From: JACDCP01 sp050740235
GTDB taxonomy: Bacteria; Pseudomonadota; Gammaproteobacteria; Steroidobacterales; JACDCP01
Assembly (NCBI GenBank): GCA_050740235.1
Contig: JBOIDB010000028.1
Span: 1-12,948 of the forward strand
Length of the DNA stretch: 12,948 nucleotides
Direction of reading: 5' to 3'
The number at the start of each line of letters is the position of its first letter. Position 1 is the first letter of the stretch. Below, piece by piece: positions 6,972 to 12,948 of this stretch. The translations under genes and the position numbers were made by a program. Below the pieces are notes generated by a model. The model was given only the letters and a program-made list of their open reading frames with translations, searched no databases and was not told where the DNA came from.

Positions 6972-7008
6972 AACAGGCTGCTGAAACCCGGGTTTTCAGC
7001 AGCCTGTT
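6972..7008 (-). terminator. Stem-loop downstream of the tRNA genes
   Basis: Fifteen bases, AACAGGCTGCTGAAA (6972-6986), are perfectly complementary to 6994-7008 across a CCCGGGT loop; the stem can extend inside the loop through AAACCC/GGGTTT with a one-base bulge. It lies 9 bases beyond the encoded CCA of tRNA-Asp, where the tRNA transcript would end. On the minus strand no U-run follows, so termination would not be by the textbook intrinsic mechanism. It may act as a 3' processing barrier or be a second kind of dispersed palindrome. Confidence 0.55.
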
Positions 7009-7017
7009 GGCTTGGAC

Positions 7018-7094
7018 TGGCGGAGTGGACGGGACTCGAACCCGCGACCCCCGGCGTGACAGGCCGGTATTCTAACCAGCTGAACTACCACTCC
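7018..7094 (-). tRNA. tRNA-Asp (anticodon GUC)
   Basis: A 77-base cloverleaf. The acceptor GGAGTGG (7094-7088) pairs with CCACTCC (7028-7022), with discriminator G and an encoded CCA (7018-7020). The anticodon loop reads CTGTCAC, anticodon GTC, for Asp codons GAU/GAC. The D-arm (AGTTCAGCTGGTTAGAAT) and the TTCGAGT T-loop are intact. It is 54 bases downstream of tRNA-Val on the same strand and is followed by a strong stem-loop; the two were probably transcribed together. Confidence 0.97.
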
Positions 7095-7148
7095 TGATCG
7101 GCGGATGGAACACAACGGTTTTTTCACCCGCCGGGAACGCGATGCATT

Positions 7149-7224
7149 TGGTGGGTGCTGAGGGGATCGAACCCCCGACCTTCGCCTTGTAAGGGCGACG
7201 CTCTCCCGGCTGAGCTAAGCACCC
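7149..7224 (-). tRNA. tRNA-Val (anticodon UAC)
   Basis: A 76-base cloverleaf. The acceptor GGGTGCT (7224-7218) pairs with AGCACCC (7159-7153), with discriminator A and an encoded CCA (7149-7151). The anticodon loop CTTACAA gives TAC, for Val GUA/GUG and, with the usual cmo5U modification in this group, probably GUU. The D-arm GCTCAGCCGGGAGAGC and TTCGATC T-loop are intact. It begins 73 bases after the hupB stop. I see no clear promoter in that gap, so readthrough from hupB is possible. Confidence 0.97.
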
Positions 7225-7297
7225 CGGCAGCGCGGAATCACGGCTCACCCGGCGGACGCTCGATCGCCATTCAATCGACAATACCCGACGTAACGGA

Positions 7298-7570
7298 TCA
7301 GTTTACGGCATCCTTCAGGGCTTTGCCAGCCTTGAACCCCGGCACGTTGCTTGCGGCGATGAAGATGGTTTCTCCCGTGCGCGGATTCCGACCATTGCGC
7401 GCGGCGCGGCGTTTGACGGAAAACGTCCCGAAGCCGACCAGCGAAACCTGACGGTCCTTCTTCAACGTGTCGGTTATCGCATCCAGCATCGCGTCCACCG
7501 CACGAGTCGCATCCGCCTTGGACAAGTTTGCCGCATTGGAGACTGCGTCGATCAGTTCACCTTTGTTCAT
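7298..7570 (-). CDS. hupB: DNA-binding protein HU, beta-type
   Basis: A 90-residue histone-like protein that binds and bends DNA without strong sequence preference as a dimer, shaping the nucleoid. It has the standard HU length and start (MNKGELIDAV), the helix-turn-helix body, the VGFGTFSVKRRAARNGRNP beta-arm segment with the intercalating Pro63, and the conserved C-terminus VPGFKAGKALKDAVN. The ATG at 7568-7570 is preceded by an AAGGG site; in-frame extension upstream to 7630 lacks homology and is rejected. It lies downstream of lon, the usual gammaproteobacterial position, and has its own predicted promoter at 7745-7774 with a leader of about 165 bases. In E. coli HU is a known Lon substrate, which fits the adjacency but does not show regulation here. 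Confidence 0.97.
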   Translation of the reverse strand: MNKGELIDAVSNAANLSKADATRAVDAMLDAITDTLKKDRQVSLVGFGTFSVKRRAARNGRNPRTGETIFIAASNVPGFKAGKALKDAVN

Positions 7571-7744
7571 TCGGTTACCCTTGATGATTCGTGTCTTTCG
7601 CAGGCCGTAGCCCGCCCCTGGCGAGATCAACCGAAACGATACACGCGAGACGGCTCCTTCCTCTCCTCGAGTTCGTCATCGCGTGTGCGGTTGGATCGGA
7701 TTGCGGCCTCGCCCCACGCCGCCATGCCCGGAATAAAGGGGACT

Positions 7745-7774
7745 CTTATACCAAGCCTTCGGCCAAAGTTTCAA
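7745..7774 (-). promoter_or_regulatory. Predicted sigma-70 promoter of hupB
   Basis: On the minus strand TTGAAA (7769-7774) is followed after 18 bases by TATAAG (7745-7750). Both hexamers are close to consensus. It sits just after the lon stop (7791-7793) and 175 bases before the hupB ATG, which fits independent high-level expression of HU. Confidence 0.6.
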
Positions 7775-7790
7775 CACGCGCGCTGGACAG

Positions 7791-10226
7791 CTAATGCGCG
7801 TGAAGGGGCTTCTCGCTGCGTTTCGCCGAACGCCGCCGGCGCCCGTCCTTGGCGAGCCCGGCACCTTCTCCCTCCGCCGGCACCGGCAAGTGTTGCAATG
7901 CCACCTGCAGGATCTCGTCGATCCACTTCACGGGAAGAATGTTCAGCTTGTCCTTGATGTTTTTCGGGATTTCGGTGAGATCCTTGCTGTTCTCGTGCGG
8001 AATCAGTACGGTCGCCACGCCGCCGCGATGCGCCGCCAGCAGTTTCTCTTTCAGCCCGCCGATCGGCAGCACTTCACCGCGCAAGGTAATCTCGCCGGTC
8101 ATTGCAACATCCGAGCGCACGGGAATCCGGGTCAGAGACGACACGAGCGCGGTGCACATGCCGACGCCTGCGCTCGGGCCGTCCTTCGGCGTCGCGCCTT
8201 CCGGCACGTGCACGTGAACGTCCGCTTTCTGATGAAACTCCGGATCGATGCCGAGCACTTCGGCACGGCTCCGCACGACGGTCATCGCCGCCTGAATCGA
8301 TTCGCGCATCACGTCGCCGAGCTGCCCCGTATGAATGAGCTTGCCCTTGCCCGGCACCGTCGCCGCCTCGATCGTCAACAGCTCGCCGCCGACCTCGGTC
8401 CAGGCCAGCCCGACGACCTGGCCGATCTGGTCGTTCTCCTCGGCCCGCCCGTAGCGGAATCGCCGCACGCCGAGATACTTCTCGAGGCTGCGCGGCGTGA
8501 CGCGCACTTTCCTGTCGCGCGGTTTCAACAGTAATTCCTTGACGACCTTGCGCGCGATCTTCGAGATCTCGCGCTCGAGGTTGCGCACGCCCGCCTCGCG
8601 TGAGTAGTAGCGGATGATGTCGCGTATGGCCGTCGTGGAAACGGTCAGCTCGTTCTCGCGCAGCCCGTTCGCTTCCATCTGCTTGGCGATCAGATAACGA
8701 CGCGCGATGTTCATCTTCTCGTCTTCCGTATAGCCCGGAAGCCGGATCACCTCCATCCGGTCGAGCAACGGCGGGGGGATATTCAGGCTGTTCGCCGTGC
8801 AGACGAACATCGTGTCGGAGAGGTCGAAGTCCACTTCGAGATAGTGATCGTTGAACGTCGAGTTCTGCTCGGGATCCAGCACCTCGAGCAGCGCGGAAGA
8901 CGGATCGCCGCGAAAATCCATGGCCATTTTGTCGACTTCGTCGAGCAGGAACAGCGGATTGCGCACGCCTGACTTGGCCAGATTCTGGATGATCTTGCCC
9001 GGCATTGAACCGATGTAGGTACGGCGATGACCGCGTATCTCGGCTTCGTCGCGCACGCCGCCCAGCGACATGCGCACGAAATTGCGATTGGTCGCTCGCG
9101 CGATGCTCCGTCCCAGCGAGGTCTTGCCCACTCCGGGCGGCCCGACCAGGCACAGGATCGGCCCCTTCAGCTTCCGCACCCTCTGCTGCACGGCGAGATA
9201 TTCCAGAATGCGCTCCTTGACGCGCTCGAGGCCGTAATGGTCTTCCTCCAGCACGCGCTCGGCCTCCTCGAGATCGCGGTGGATCTTGGTGCGCTTTTTC
9301 CACGGCGCGCGGACCAGCCAATCGATGTAATTACGCACGACCGTCGCTTCCGCGGACATCGGCGACATGAGCTTGAGCTTGTTCAGCTCCGAGGCCGCCT
9401 TGTCGCGCGCCTCCTTCGACATGCCCGCCTTCTCGATCTTTTGCTCGAGCTCGACGATCTCGTTCGGCGCCTCGTCCATGTCGCCCAGTTCCTTCTGGAT
9501 CGCCTTCATCTGCTCGTTCAGGTAGTACTCGCGCTGGCTCTTCTCCATCTGTTGCTTGACGCGGCCGCGTATGCGCTTCTCGATCTGCAGCACGTCGATC
9601 TCGCCGTCGATCAGCGTCATGACGTGCTCGAGGCGGCCGCGCACGTCCTGGATCTCGAGGACTTTCTGCTTCTCGGACAGCTTGAGCGACATGTGCGCGG
9701 CGACGGTATCGGCCAGCCTGCCCGGCTGATCGATCCCGGCCAGCGAGGTCAGTATCTCCGGAGGCACTTTCTTGTTGAGCTTGACGTACTGCTCGAACTG
9801 CGAGATCACCGACCGCGACAGCACCTCGACCTCGCGCTCGTCGTAGTCTTCGCTCTCGCCGAGCATGGTGACGTCGGCCGCGAAGTACTGGCCGATTACG
9901 ACCTCGTCGATGCGCGCGCGCTCCCCGCCTTCGACGAGCACCTTGACCGTGCCGTCGGGCAGCTTGAGCAGCTGCAGAATGGTCGCAAGCGTGCCGAGGC
10001 TATAAAGGTCCCCGACCTCCGGCTCGTCGACGTCTGCCTGCTTCTGCGCGACGAGCAATATCTGCTTGCCCGACTGCATGGCCTTGTCCAGCGCGTGGAT
10101 CGATTTCTCGCGACCCACGAACAGCGGGATCACCATGTGTGGATACACTACGACGTCGCGCAGCGGCAGAATCGGCACGTCGGACGCAGTGCCAGTCGCA
10201 GGCGCTGCCTTGATCTCGTCGGACAT
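7791..10226 (-). CDS. lon: ATP-dependent protease Lon (LonA)
   Basis: A soluble hexameric AAA+ serine protease that degrades misfolded and specific regulatory proteins. The 811 residues comprise a LUD/N-domain at about 17-210, a coiled-coil-rich linker at about 215-300, an AAA+ module with Walker A GPPGVGKT (362-369) and Walker B LFLLDEVD (425-432), and a protease domain with the Ser-Lys dyad: S685 in KDGPSAG and K728 in GGLKEKLLAAHRGG. The 43-residue spacing equals that of E. coli S679/K722. The C-terminus runs about 30 residues past the conserved domain and is basic (GRRRRSAKR), ending HAH; E. coli Lon (784 residues) ends with a different, shorter tail. The ATG at 10224-10226 has a GGGGGAG site 8 bases upstream. 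The gap to clpX (112 bases) carries a heat-shock-like promoter, so it probably has its own transcript. Confidence 0.98.
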   Translation of the reverse strand: MSDEIKAAPATGTASDVPILPLRDVVVYPHMVIPLFVGREKSIHALDKAMQSGKQILLVAQKQADVDEPEVGDLYSLGTLATILQLLKLPDGTVKVLVEGGERARIDEVVIGQYFAADVTMLGESEDYDEREVEVLSRSVISQFEQYVKLNKKVPPEILTSLAGIDQPGRLADTVAAHMSLKLSEKQKVLEIQDVRGRLEHVMTLIDGEIDVLQIEKRIRGRVKQQMEKSQREYYLNEQMKAIQKELGDMDEAPNEIVELEQKIEKAGMSKEARDKAASELNKLKLMSPMSAEATVVRNYIDWLVRAPWKKRTKIHRDLEEAERVLEEDHYGLERVKERILEYLAVQQRVRKLKGPILCLVGPPGVGKTSLGRSIARATNRNFVRMSLGGVRDEAEIRGHRRTYIGSMPGKIIQNLAKSGVRNPLFLLDEVDKMAMDFRGDPSSALLEVLDPEQNSTFNDHYLEVDFDLSDTMFVCTANSLNIPPPLLDRMEVIRLPGYTEDEKMNIARRYLIAKQMEANGLRENELTVSTTAIRDIIRYYSREAGVRNLEREISKIARKVVKELLLKPRDRKVRVTPRSLEKYLGVRRFRYGRAEENDQIGQVVGLAWTEVGGELLTIEAATVPGKGKLIHTGQLGDVMRESIQAAMTVVRSRAEVLGIDPEFHQKADVHVHVPEGATPKDGPSAGVGMCTALVSSLTRIPVRSDVAMTGEITLRGEVLPIGGLKEKLLAAHRGGVATVLIPHENSKDLTEIPKNIKDKLNILPVKWIDEILQVALQHLPVPAEGEGAGLAKDGRRRRSAKRSEKPLHAH

Positions 10227-10302
10227 GTCTCGCGCTCCCCCAGGTTCGTTGAGACGACCGCCAGATAACCCCCTCGCGGCCGAGTTCGAGGCTCAGGGTC
10301 CT

Positions 10303-10331
10303 ATATGTCGACGAAACCTCCTGTATTCAAG
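10303..10331 (-). promoter_or_regulatory. Predicted heat-shock (sigma-32-like) promoter of lon
   Basis: The minus strand reads CTTGAAT (10325-10331), 14 bases, then CGACATAT (10303-10310). The -35 matches sigma-32 consensus CTTGAAA in six of seven bases, and the -10 matches CCCCATnT at all but two specified positions. The same bases also allow a sigma-70 reading (TTGAAT, 17 bases, CATATA). Its -35 begins 8 bases after the clpX stop codon. E. coli lon is known to be a sigma-32 gene. Confidence 0.6.
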
Positions 10332-10338
10332 ACCACGG

Positions 10339-11631
10339 TCAGGACCCCGTCGTGCGCCGCGGCTGTTCGACCGCGATCAAAGGCTTCTCATCGGACTCAT
10401 AAATGACGTAAGGTCGCGTCTCCCCGATGACGACCGCTTCGTCGACGACGACCTTGGTTGCATTGGTCATCGACGGCAGCTCGTACATGGTATCGAGCAA
10501 CACGTTCTCGAGAATCGTGCGCAACCCGCGCGCGCCGGTCTTGCGTTTCATCGCCCGGGCGGCGACGGCCCGCAACGCGTCCTCTCTGAACTCGAGCTCG
10601 GCGCCTTCCATGTCGAACAGCTTGCGATACTGCTTGGTCAGCGCGTTCTTGGGCTCGACCAGAATCGTCACGAGCGCCTCCTCGTCCAGCTCGTCGAGCG
10701 TGGCGACCACCGGCAGGCGGCCGACGAACTCCGGTATGAGACCGTACTTGATGAGATCCTCCGGCTCGACGTCATCGAACAATTCACCGATATTGACGTC
10801 CTTCTCGCTCGTCTTGAGAGTCGCGACGAAGCCGATGCCGCTCTTCTGCGAGCGATTCAGGATGATCTTCTCCAGGCCGGCGAACGCACCGCCGCAGATG
10901 AACAGGATATTGGCGGTGTCGACCTGCAGGAACTCCTGCTGCGGATGCTTGCGGCCGCCCTGCGGAGGCACGGAGGCAACCGTGCCTTCCATGATCTTCA
11001 GCAGCGCCTGCTGCACGCCCTCGCCGCTGACGTCGCGCGTGATCGAGGGGTTCTCGCTCTTGCGCGAGATCTTGTCTATCTCGTCGATGTAAACAATGCC
11101 GCGCTGCGCCTTCTCGATGTCGTAATCGCACTTCTGCAGCAGCTTCTGGATGATGTTCTCGACGTCTTCACCGACATAGCCGGCTTCGGTCAGCGTCGTG
11201 GCATCGGCAATCGCGAAGGGCACGTCCAGCAGGCGCGCCAGCGTTTCCGCCAGCAGCGTCTTGCCGCTGCCCGTGGGTCCGATCAGCAGGATGTTGCTCT
11301 TCGACAGCTCGACGTCTTCGCTGGTCGCGGGCTTGGCGTGCAGGCGCTTGTAGTGGTTGTACACCGCTACCGCCAGAATTTTCTTGGCGCGCTCCTGGCC
11401 GATGACGTAGTCGTCCAGCACCTTGCGGATTTCGTTGGGCTTGGGCAGGCCTTTGTGCGCGGGCTTGGCCTGCAGCTCTTCGCGGATGATGTCGTTGCAC
11501 AGCTCGACGCATTCATCGCAGATGAACACGGACGGGCCGGCAATGAGCTTGCGCACCTCATGTTCGCTCTTGCCGCAAAAAGAACAGTGCAGCACCTTGC
11601 CGCCGTTGCTGCCGCGCGTTTCGTTACTCAT
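10339..11631 (-). CDS. clpX: ATP-dependent Clp protease ATP-binding subunit ClpX
   Basis: The hexameric AAA+ unfoldase that recognises tagged substrates (for example ssrA) and threads them into ClpP. The 430 residues are full length. The N-terminal zinc-binding dimerisation domain has C16, C19, C38 and C41. The AAA+ domain has Walker A GPTGSGKT (118-125), the GYVG pore loop (151-154), Walker B IVYIDEID (179-186), the RKH pore loop (227-229), the ClpP-docking IGF tripeptide (266-268) and a GARGLR sensor-2 motif near 365-370. All functional elements are present. The ATG is at 11629-11631 with only a weak GGGA site. The 165-base gap from clpP contains a TATAAG -10-like box, so partial independence from clpP is possible. 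Confidence 0.98.
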   Translation of the reverse strand: MSNETRGSNGGKVLHCSFCGKSEHEVRKLIAGPSVFICDECVELCNDIIREELQAKPAHKGLPKPNEIRKVLDDYVIGQERAKKILAVAVYNHYKRLHAKPATSEDVELSKSNILLIGPTGSGKTLLAETLARLLDVPFAIADATTLTEAGYVGEDVENIIQKLLQKCDYDIEKAQRGIVYIDEIDKISRKSENPSITRDVSGEGVQQALLKIMEGTVASVPPQGGRKHPQQEFLQVDTANILFICGGAFAGLEKIILNRSQKSGIGFVATLKTSEKDVNIGELFDDVEPEDLIKYGLIPEFVGRLPVVATLDELDEEALVTILVEPKNALTKQYRKLFDMEGAELEFREDALRAVAARAMKRKTGARGLRTILENVLLDTMYELPSMTNATKVVVDEAVVIGETRPYVIYESDEKPLIAVEQPRRTTGS

Positions 11632-11705
11632 GCCCTAATCCCATAGCCCCCTGTTTCCCACCTTGGACCACCAGCACCGGCGCTCCGCCTGCCCGGCATG
11701 CCACC

Positions 11706-11735
11706 CTTATACAACATGTGACCGGAGGGACGCAA
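11706..11735 (-). promoter_or_regulatory. Possible sigma-70 promoter of clpX
   Basis: On the minus strand TTGCGT (11730-11735) is followed after 18 bases by TATAAG (11706-11711), in the 165-base clpP-clpX gap. The -10 is identical to that proposed for hupB; the -35 matches consensus at only three bases. It would start transcription about 70 bases before the clpX ATG. Confidence 0.4.
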
Positions 11736-11796
11736 AATCCGGGCCGTCGCCAGTCCCAACAAGAACTTAGGCCCGAAAGCGCAGGGAAAAGTTCAG

Positions 11797-12441
11797 CTAG
11801 CCGGCCGGCAGCGTCTTGCGCGTGCGCAGCACCTCGTCGACGAGCCCATAATCCTTGGCCTCGGACCCGCTCATGAAGTAATCGCGGTCGGTGTCTCTTT
11901 CGATGCGGTCCAGGGTCTGGCCGGTGTGCTCGACCAGGATATTGTTCAGCCGATCGCGCATTTGCAGAATTTCCTTGGCGTGAATCTCGATGTCCTTGGC
12001 CTGGCCCTGAAATCCGCCCAAGGGCTGGTGCACCATGATGCGCGAGTGCGGGAGCGCGAAGCGCTTGCCCTTTTTGCCTGCCGAGAGCAGTACGGCGCCC
12101 ATGCTGGCGGCCTGGCCGACGCAAATGGTGGACACGTCCGGCTTGATGAACTGCATGGTGTCGTAAATCGACAGGCCGGCCGTCACCACCCCGCCCGGAG
12201 AATTGACGTACAAATTGATGTCCTTGTCGGGATTCTCGGATTCGAGGAACAGCATCTGGGCCAACACCAGATTGGCCATATGGTCCTCGATCGGACCGGT
12301 GATGAAGACCACGCGCTCTTTCAGCAGGCGCGAATAGATATCGAAGGCCCGCTCGCCGCGCGGCGTCTGCTCGACCACCATCGGCACGAGATGCTGGGCA
12401 CGGGAAACGTATTCCTCAATGTCGCTGCGGCGAAAAGTCAT
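11797..12441 (-). CDS. clpP: ATP-dependent Clp protease proteolytic subunit ClpP
   Basis: The tetradecameric serine peptidase chamber fed by ClpX (and ClpA if present). The 214 residues align with E. coli ClpP (207). The catalytic triad is S113 in GQAASMGAVLL, H138 in IMVHQPLGG and D187 in DTDRDYFMS; the S-H spacing of 25 and H-D spacing of 49 match E. coli exactly. The first 14-16 residues (MTFRRSDIEEYVSR) correspond to the cleaved propeptide, with mature sequence starting near LVPMVVEQTPRGERAFD. The TAG stop is at 11797-11799 and the ATG at 12439-12441, with only a weak GAG-type ribosome-binding site. It follows tig by 55 bases in the same direction, the standard order. Confidence 0.98.
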   Translation of the reverse strand: MTFRRSDIEEYVSRAQHLVPMVVEQTPRGERAFDIYSRLLKERVVFITGPIEDHMANLVLAQMLFLESENPDKDINLYVNSPGGVVTAGLSIYDTMQFIKPDVSTICVGQAASMGAVLLSAGKKGKRFALPHSRIMVHQPLGGFQGQAKDIEIHAKEILQMRDRLNNILVEHTGQTLDRIERDTDRDYFMSGSEAKDYGLVDEVLRTRKTLPAG

Positions 12442-12473
12442 GATGGGTCTCGTAAGTGGACCGGTCTATCTTA

Positions 12474-12500
12474 CTGAAAGCGTTGCGCAGCAGCTTTCAG
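12474..12500 (-). terminator. Small stem-loop across the tig stop codon
   Basis: CTGAAAGC (12474-12481) is perfectly complementary to GCTTTCAG (12493-12500) around an 11-base loop that holds TGCGCA. The tig stop codon (12497-12499) lies inside one arm. No U-run follows on the minus strand, so it would be an attenuator or RNA-processing element more than a full terminator. Ribosomes finishing tig would melt it. Confidence 0.3.
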
Positions 12501-12948
12501 TGATCGCAATCCGGGCCGTGGACGTGGCCGGGAGCCCCGTGCGCAGGCCGCATCAGCTCTTCGAAGCCGGTCGCCTGCTGTTTGAGCCTGGCTTCGCCCA
12601 GCAGGCTTTCGACGACTTGTTGCTCCAGCGTCATCGCCTCGACGCCCTGCATCAACTGCGGATTGGCGCGGTAATAGCGCATCAAATCTTCGGGCTTCTC
12701 GTAATCGCCGGCCAGCGCGGCGAGCGTTTGCTCAAGGCGGCTGCGATCCAGCTCCAGCTTGCGCGACTTGATCACTTCTCCCACCAGCAGACCCAGCGCG
12801 ACGCGGCGCCGCGCCGCTTCCGCGAACGCATCGTCCGGCAGAAGCTGGCCGAGCTTGGCGGGATCCTTGGCCAGATCGCGCTGCAGGCGCGGCGGCAGCC
12901 GCCCCAGCGCCTCCTCGCGCATGCGCCCGACCTCCTGCGCAACAAGCC
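12497..12948 (-). CDS. tig: Trigger factor, C-terminal part (5'-truncated by window edge)
   Basis: A ribosome-associated chaperone that meets nascent chains at the exit tunnel. Only the C-terminal 150 residues are in the window, and the frame stays open to base 12948. The visible part is the helical chaperone domain: (L)VAQEVGRMREEAL..., FAEAARRRVALGLLVGEVI, a SRLEQTLAALAGDYEKPEDLMRYYRANPQLM segment, and VVESLLGEARLKQQATGFEELM. These match the trigger factor C-domain in order and spacing. After ELM, where E. coli ends within four residues, this protein continues for 17 more, RPAHGAPGHVHGPDCDH, with four His and one Cys. The ribosome-binding and PPIase domains would lie to the right, outside the window. 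It is the first visible gene of the tig-clpP-clpX-lon series. An ATG at 12920-12922 is internal, not the start. Confidence 0.95.
   Translation of the reverse strand, partial: LVAQEVGRMREEALGRLPPRLQRDLAKDPAKLGQLLPDDAFAEAARRRVALGLLVGEVIKSRKLELDRSRLEQTLAALAGDYEKPEDLMRYYRANPQLMQGVEAMTLEQQVVESLLGEARLKQQATGFEELMRPAHGAPGHVHGPDCDH

Noticed and set aside
7571..7630. Twenty-residue N-terminal extension of HU
   Set aside because: HU proteins start at MNKxELI; the extension has no homology and the AAGGG site supports the ATG at 7570.
9027..11646. Long plus-strand open frames opposite lon and clpX
   Set aside because: Low-complexity, Leu/Arg/Asp-rich translations mirroring codon structure of lon and clpX; no family features.

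Overview
This is a GC-rich window from a gammaproteobacterium. The order tig-clpP-clpX-lon-hupB-(tRNAs)-ppiD on the minus strand is a classic gammaproteobacterial chromosomal block. The far side carries mltD and fabI on the plus strand. From memory, Pseudomonas aeruginosa has a similar arrangement, with ppiD next to fabI and mltD a few genes beyond, so this looks like conserved core chromosome and not an island. The lineage cannot be named more precisely from the sequence alone.

Layout, left to right. Positions 1-1635 (+) hold the 3' part of mltD, a lipoprotein lytic transglycosylase with three LysM repeats; its start lies before the window. Positions 1746-2528 (+) hold fabI, an enoyl-ACP reductase with a TTG start. 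Positions 2561-3484 (-) hold a secreted TPR protein. Positions 3553-4875 (-) hold a glutamate/aspartate-type cation symporter. Positions 4992-6902 (-) hold ppiD. Two tRNA genes follow on the minus strand: tRNA-Asp(GUC) at 7018-7094 and tRNA-Val(UAC) at 7149-7224. Then come hupB (7298-7570, -), lon (7791-10226, -), clpX (10339-11631, -), clpP (11797-12441, -) and the 3' end of tig (12497-12948, -), which runs off the right edge.

The minus-strand genes form a protein-quality-control neighbourhood. Trigger factor acts at the ribosome, ClpXP and Lon are the main cytosolic ATP-dependent proteases, and PpiD is an inner-membrane chaperone facing the periplasm. HU, a nucleoid protein, is encoded between lon and the tRNAs. 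A promoter-like sequence before lon matches both sigma-32 and sigma-70 patterns. The plus-strand genes serve the envelope: peptidoglycan remodelling and fatty-acid elongation.

The least ordinary part is 1636-4991. Two near-identical palindromes (41 of 44 core bases identical) sit at 1674-1727 and 4900-4943, each with a degenerate half-copy on its outer side. They bracket exactly fabI, the TPR gene and the symporter, and each abuts the translation start of the gene next to it. They look like REP/BIME-type repeats. Apart from these repeats, the His/Cys-rich tail of trigger factor and the basic tail of Lon, I see housekeeping genes and no evidence of a new multi-gene system.
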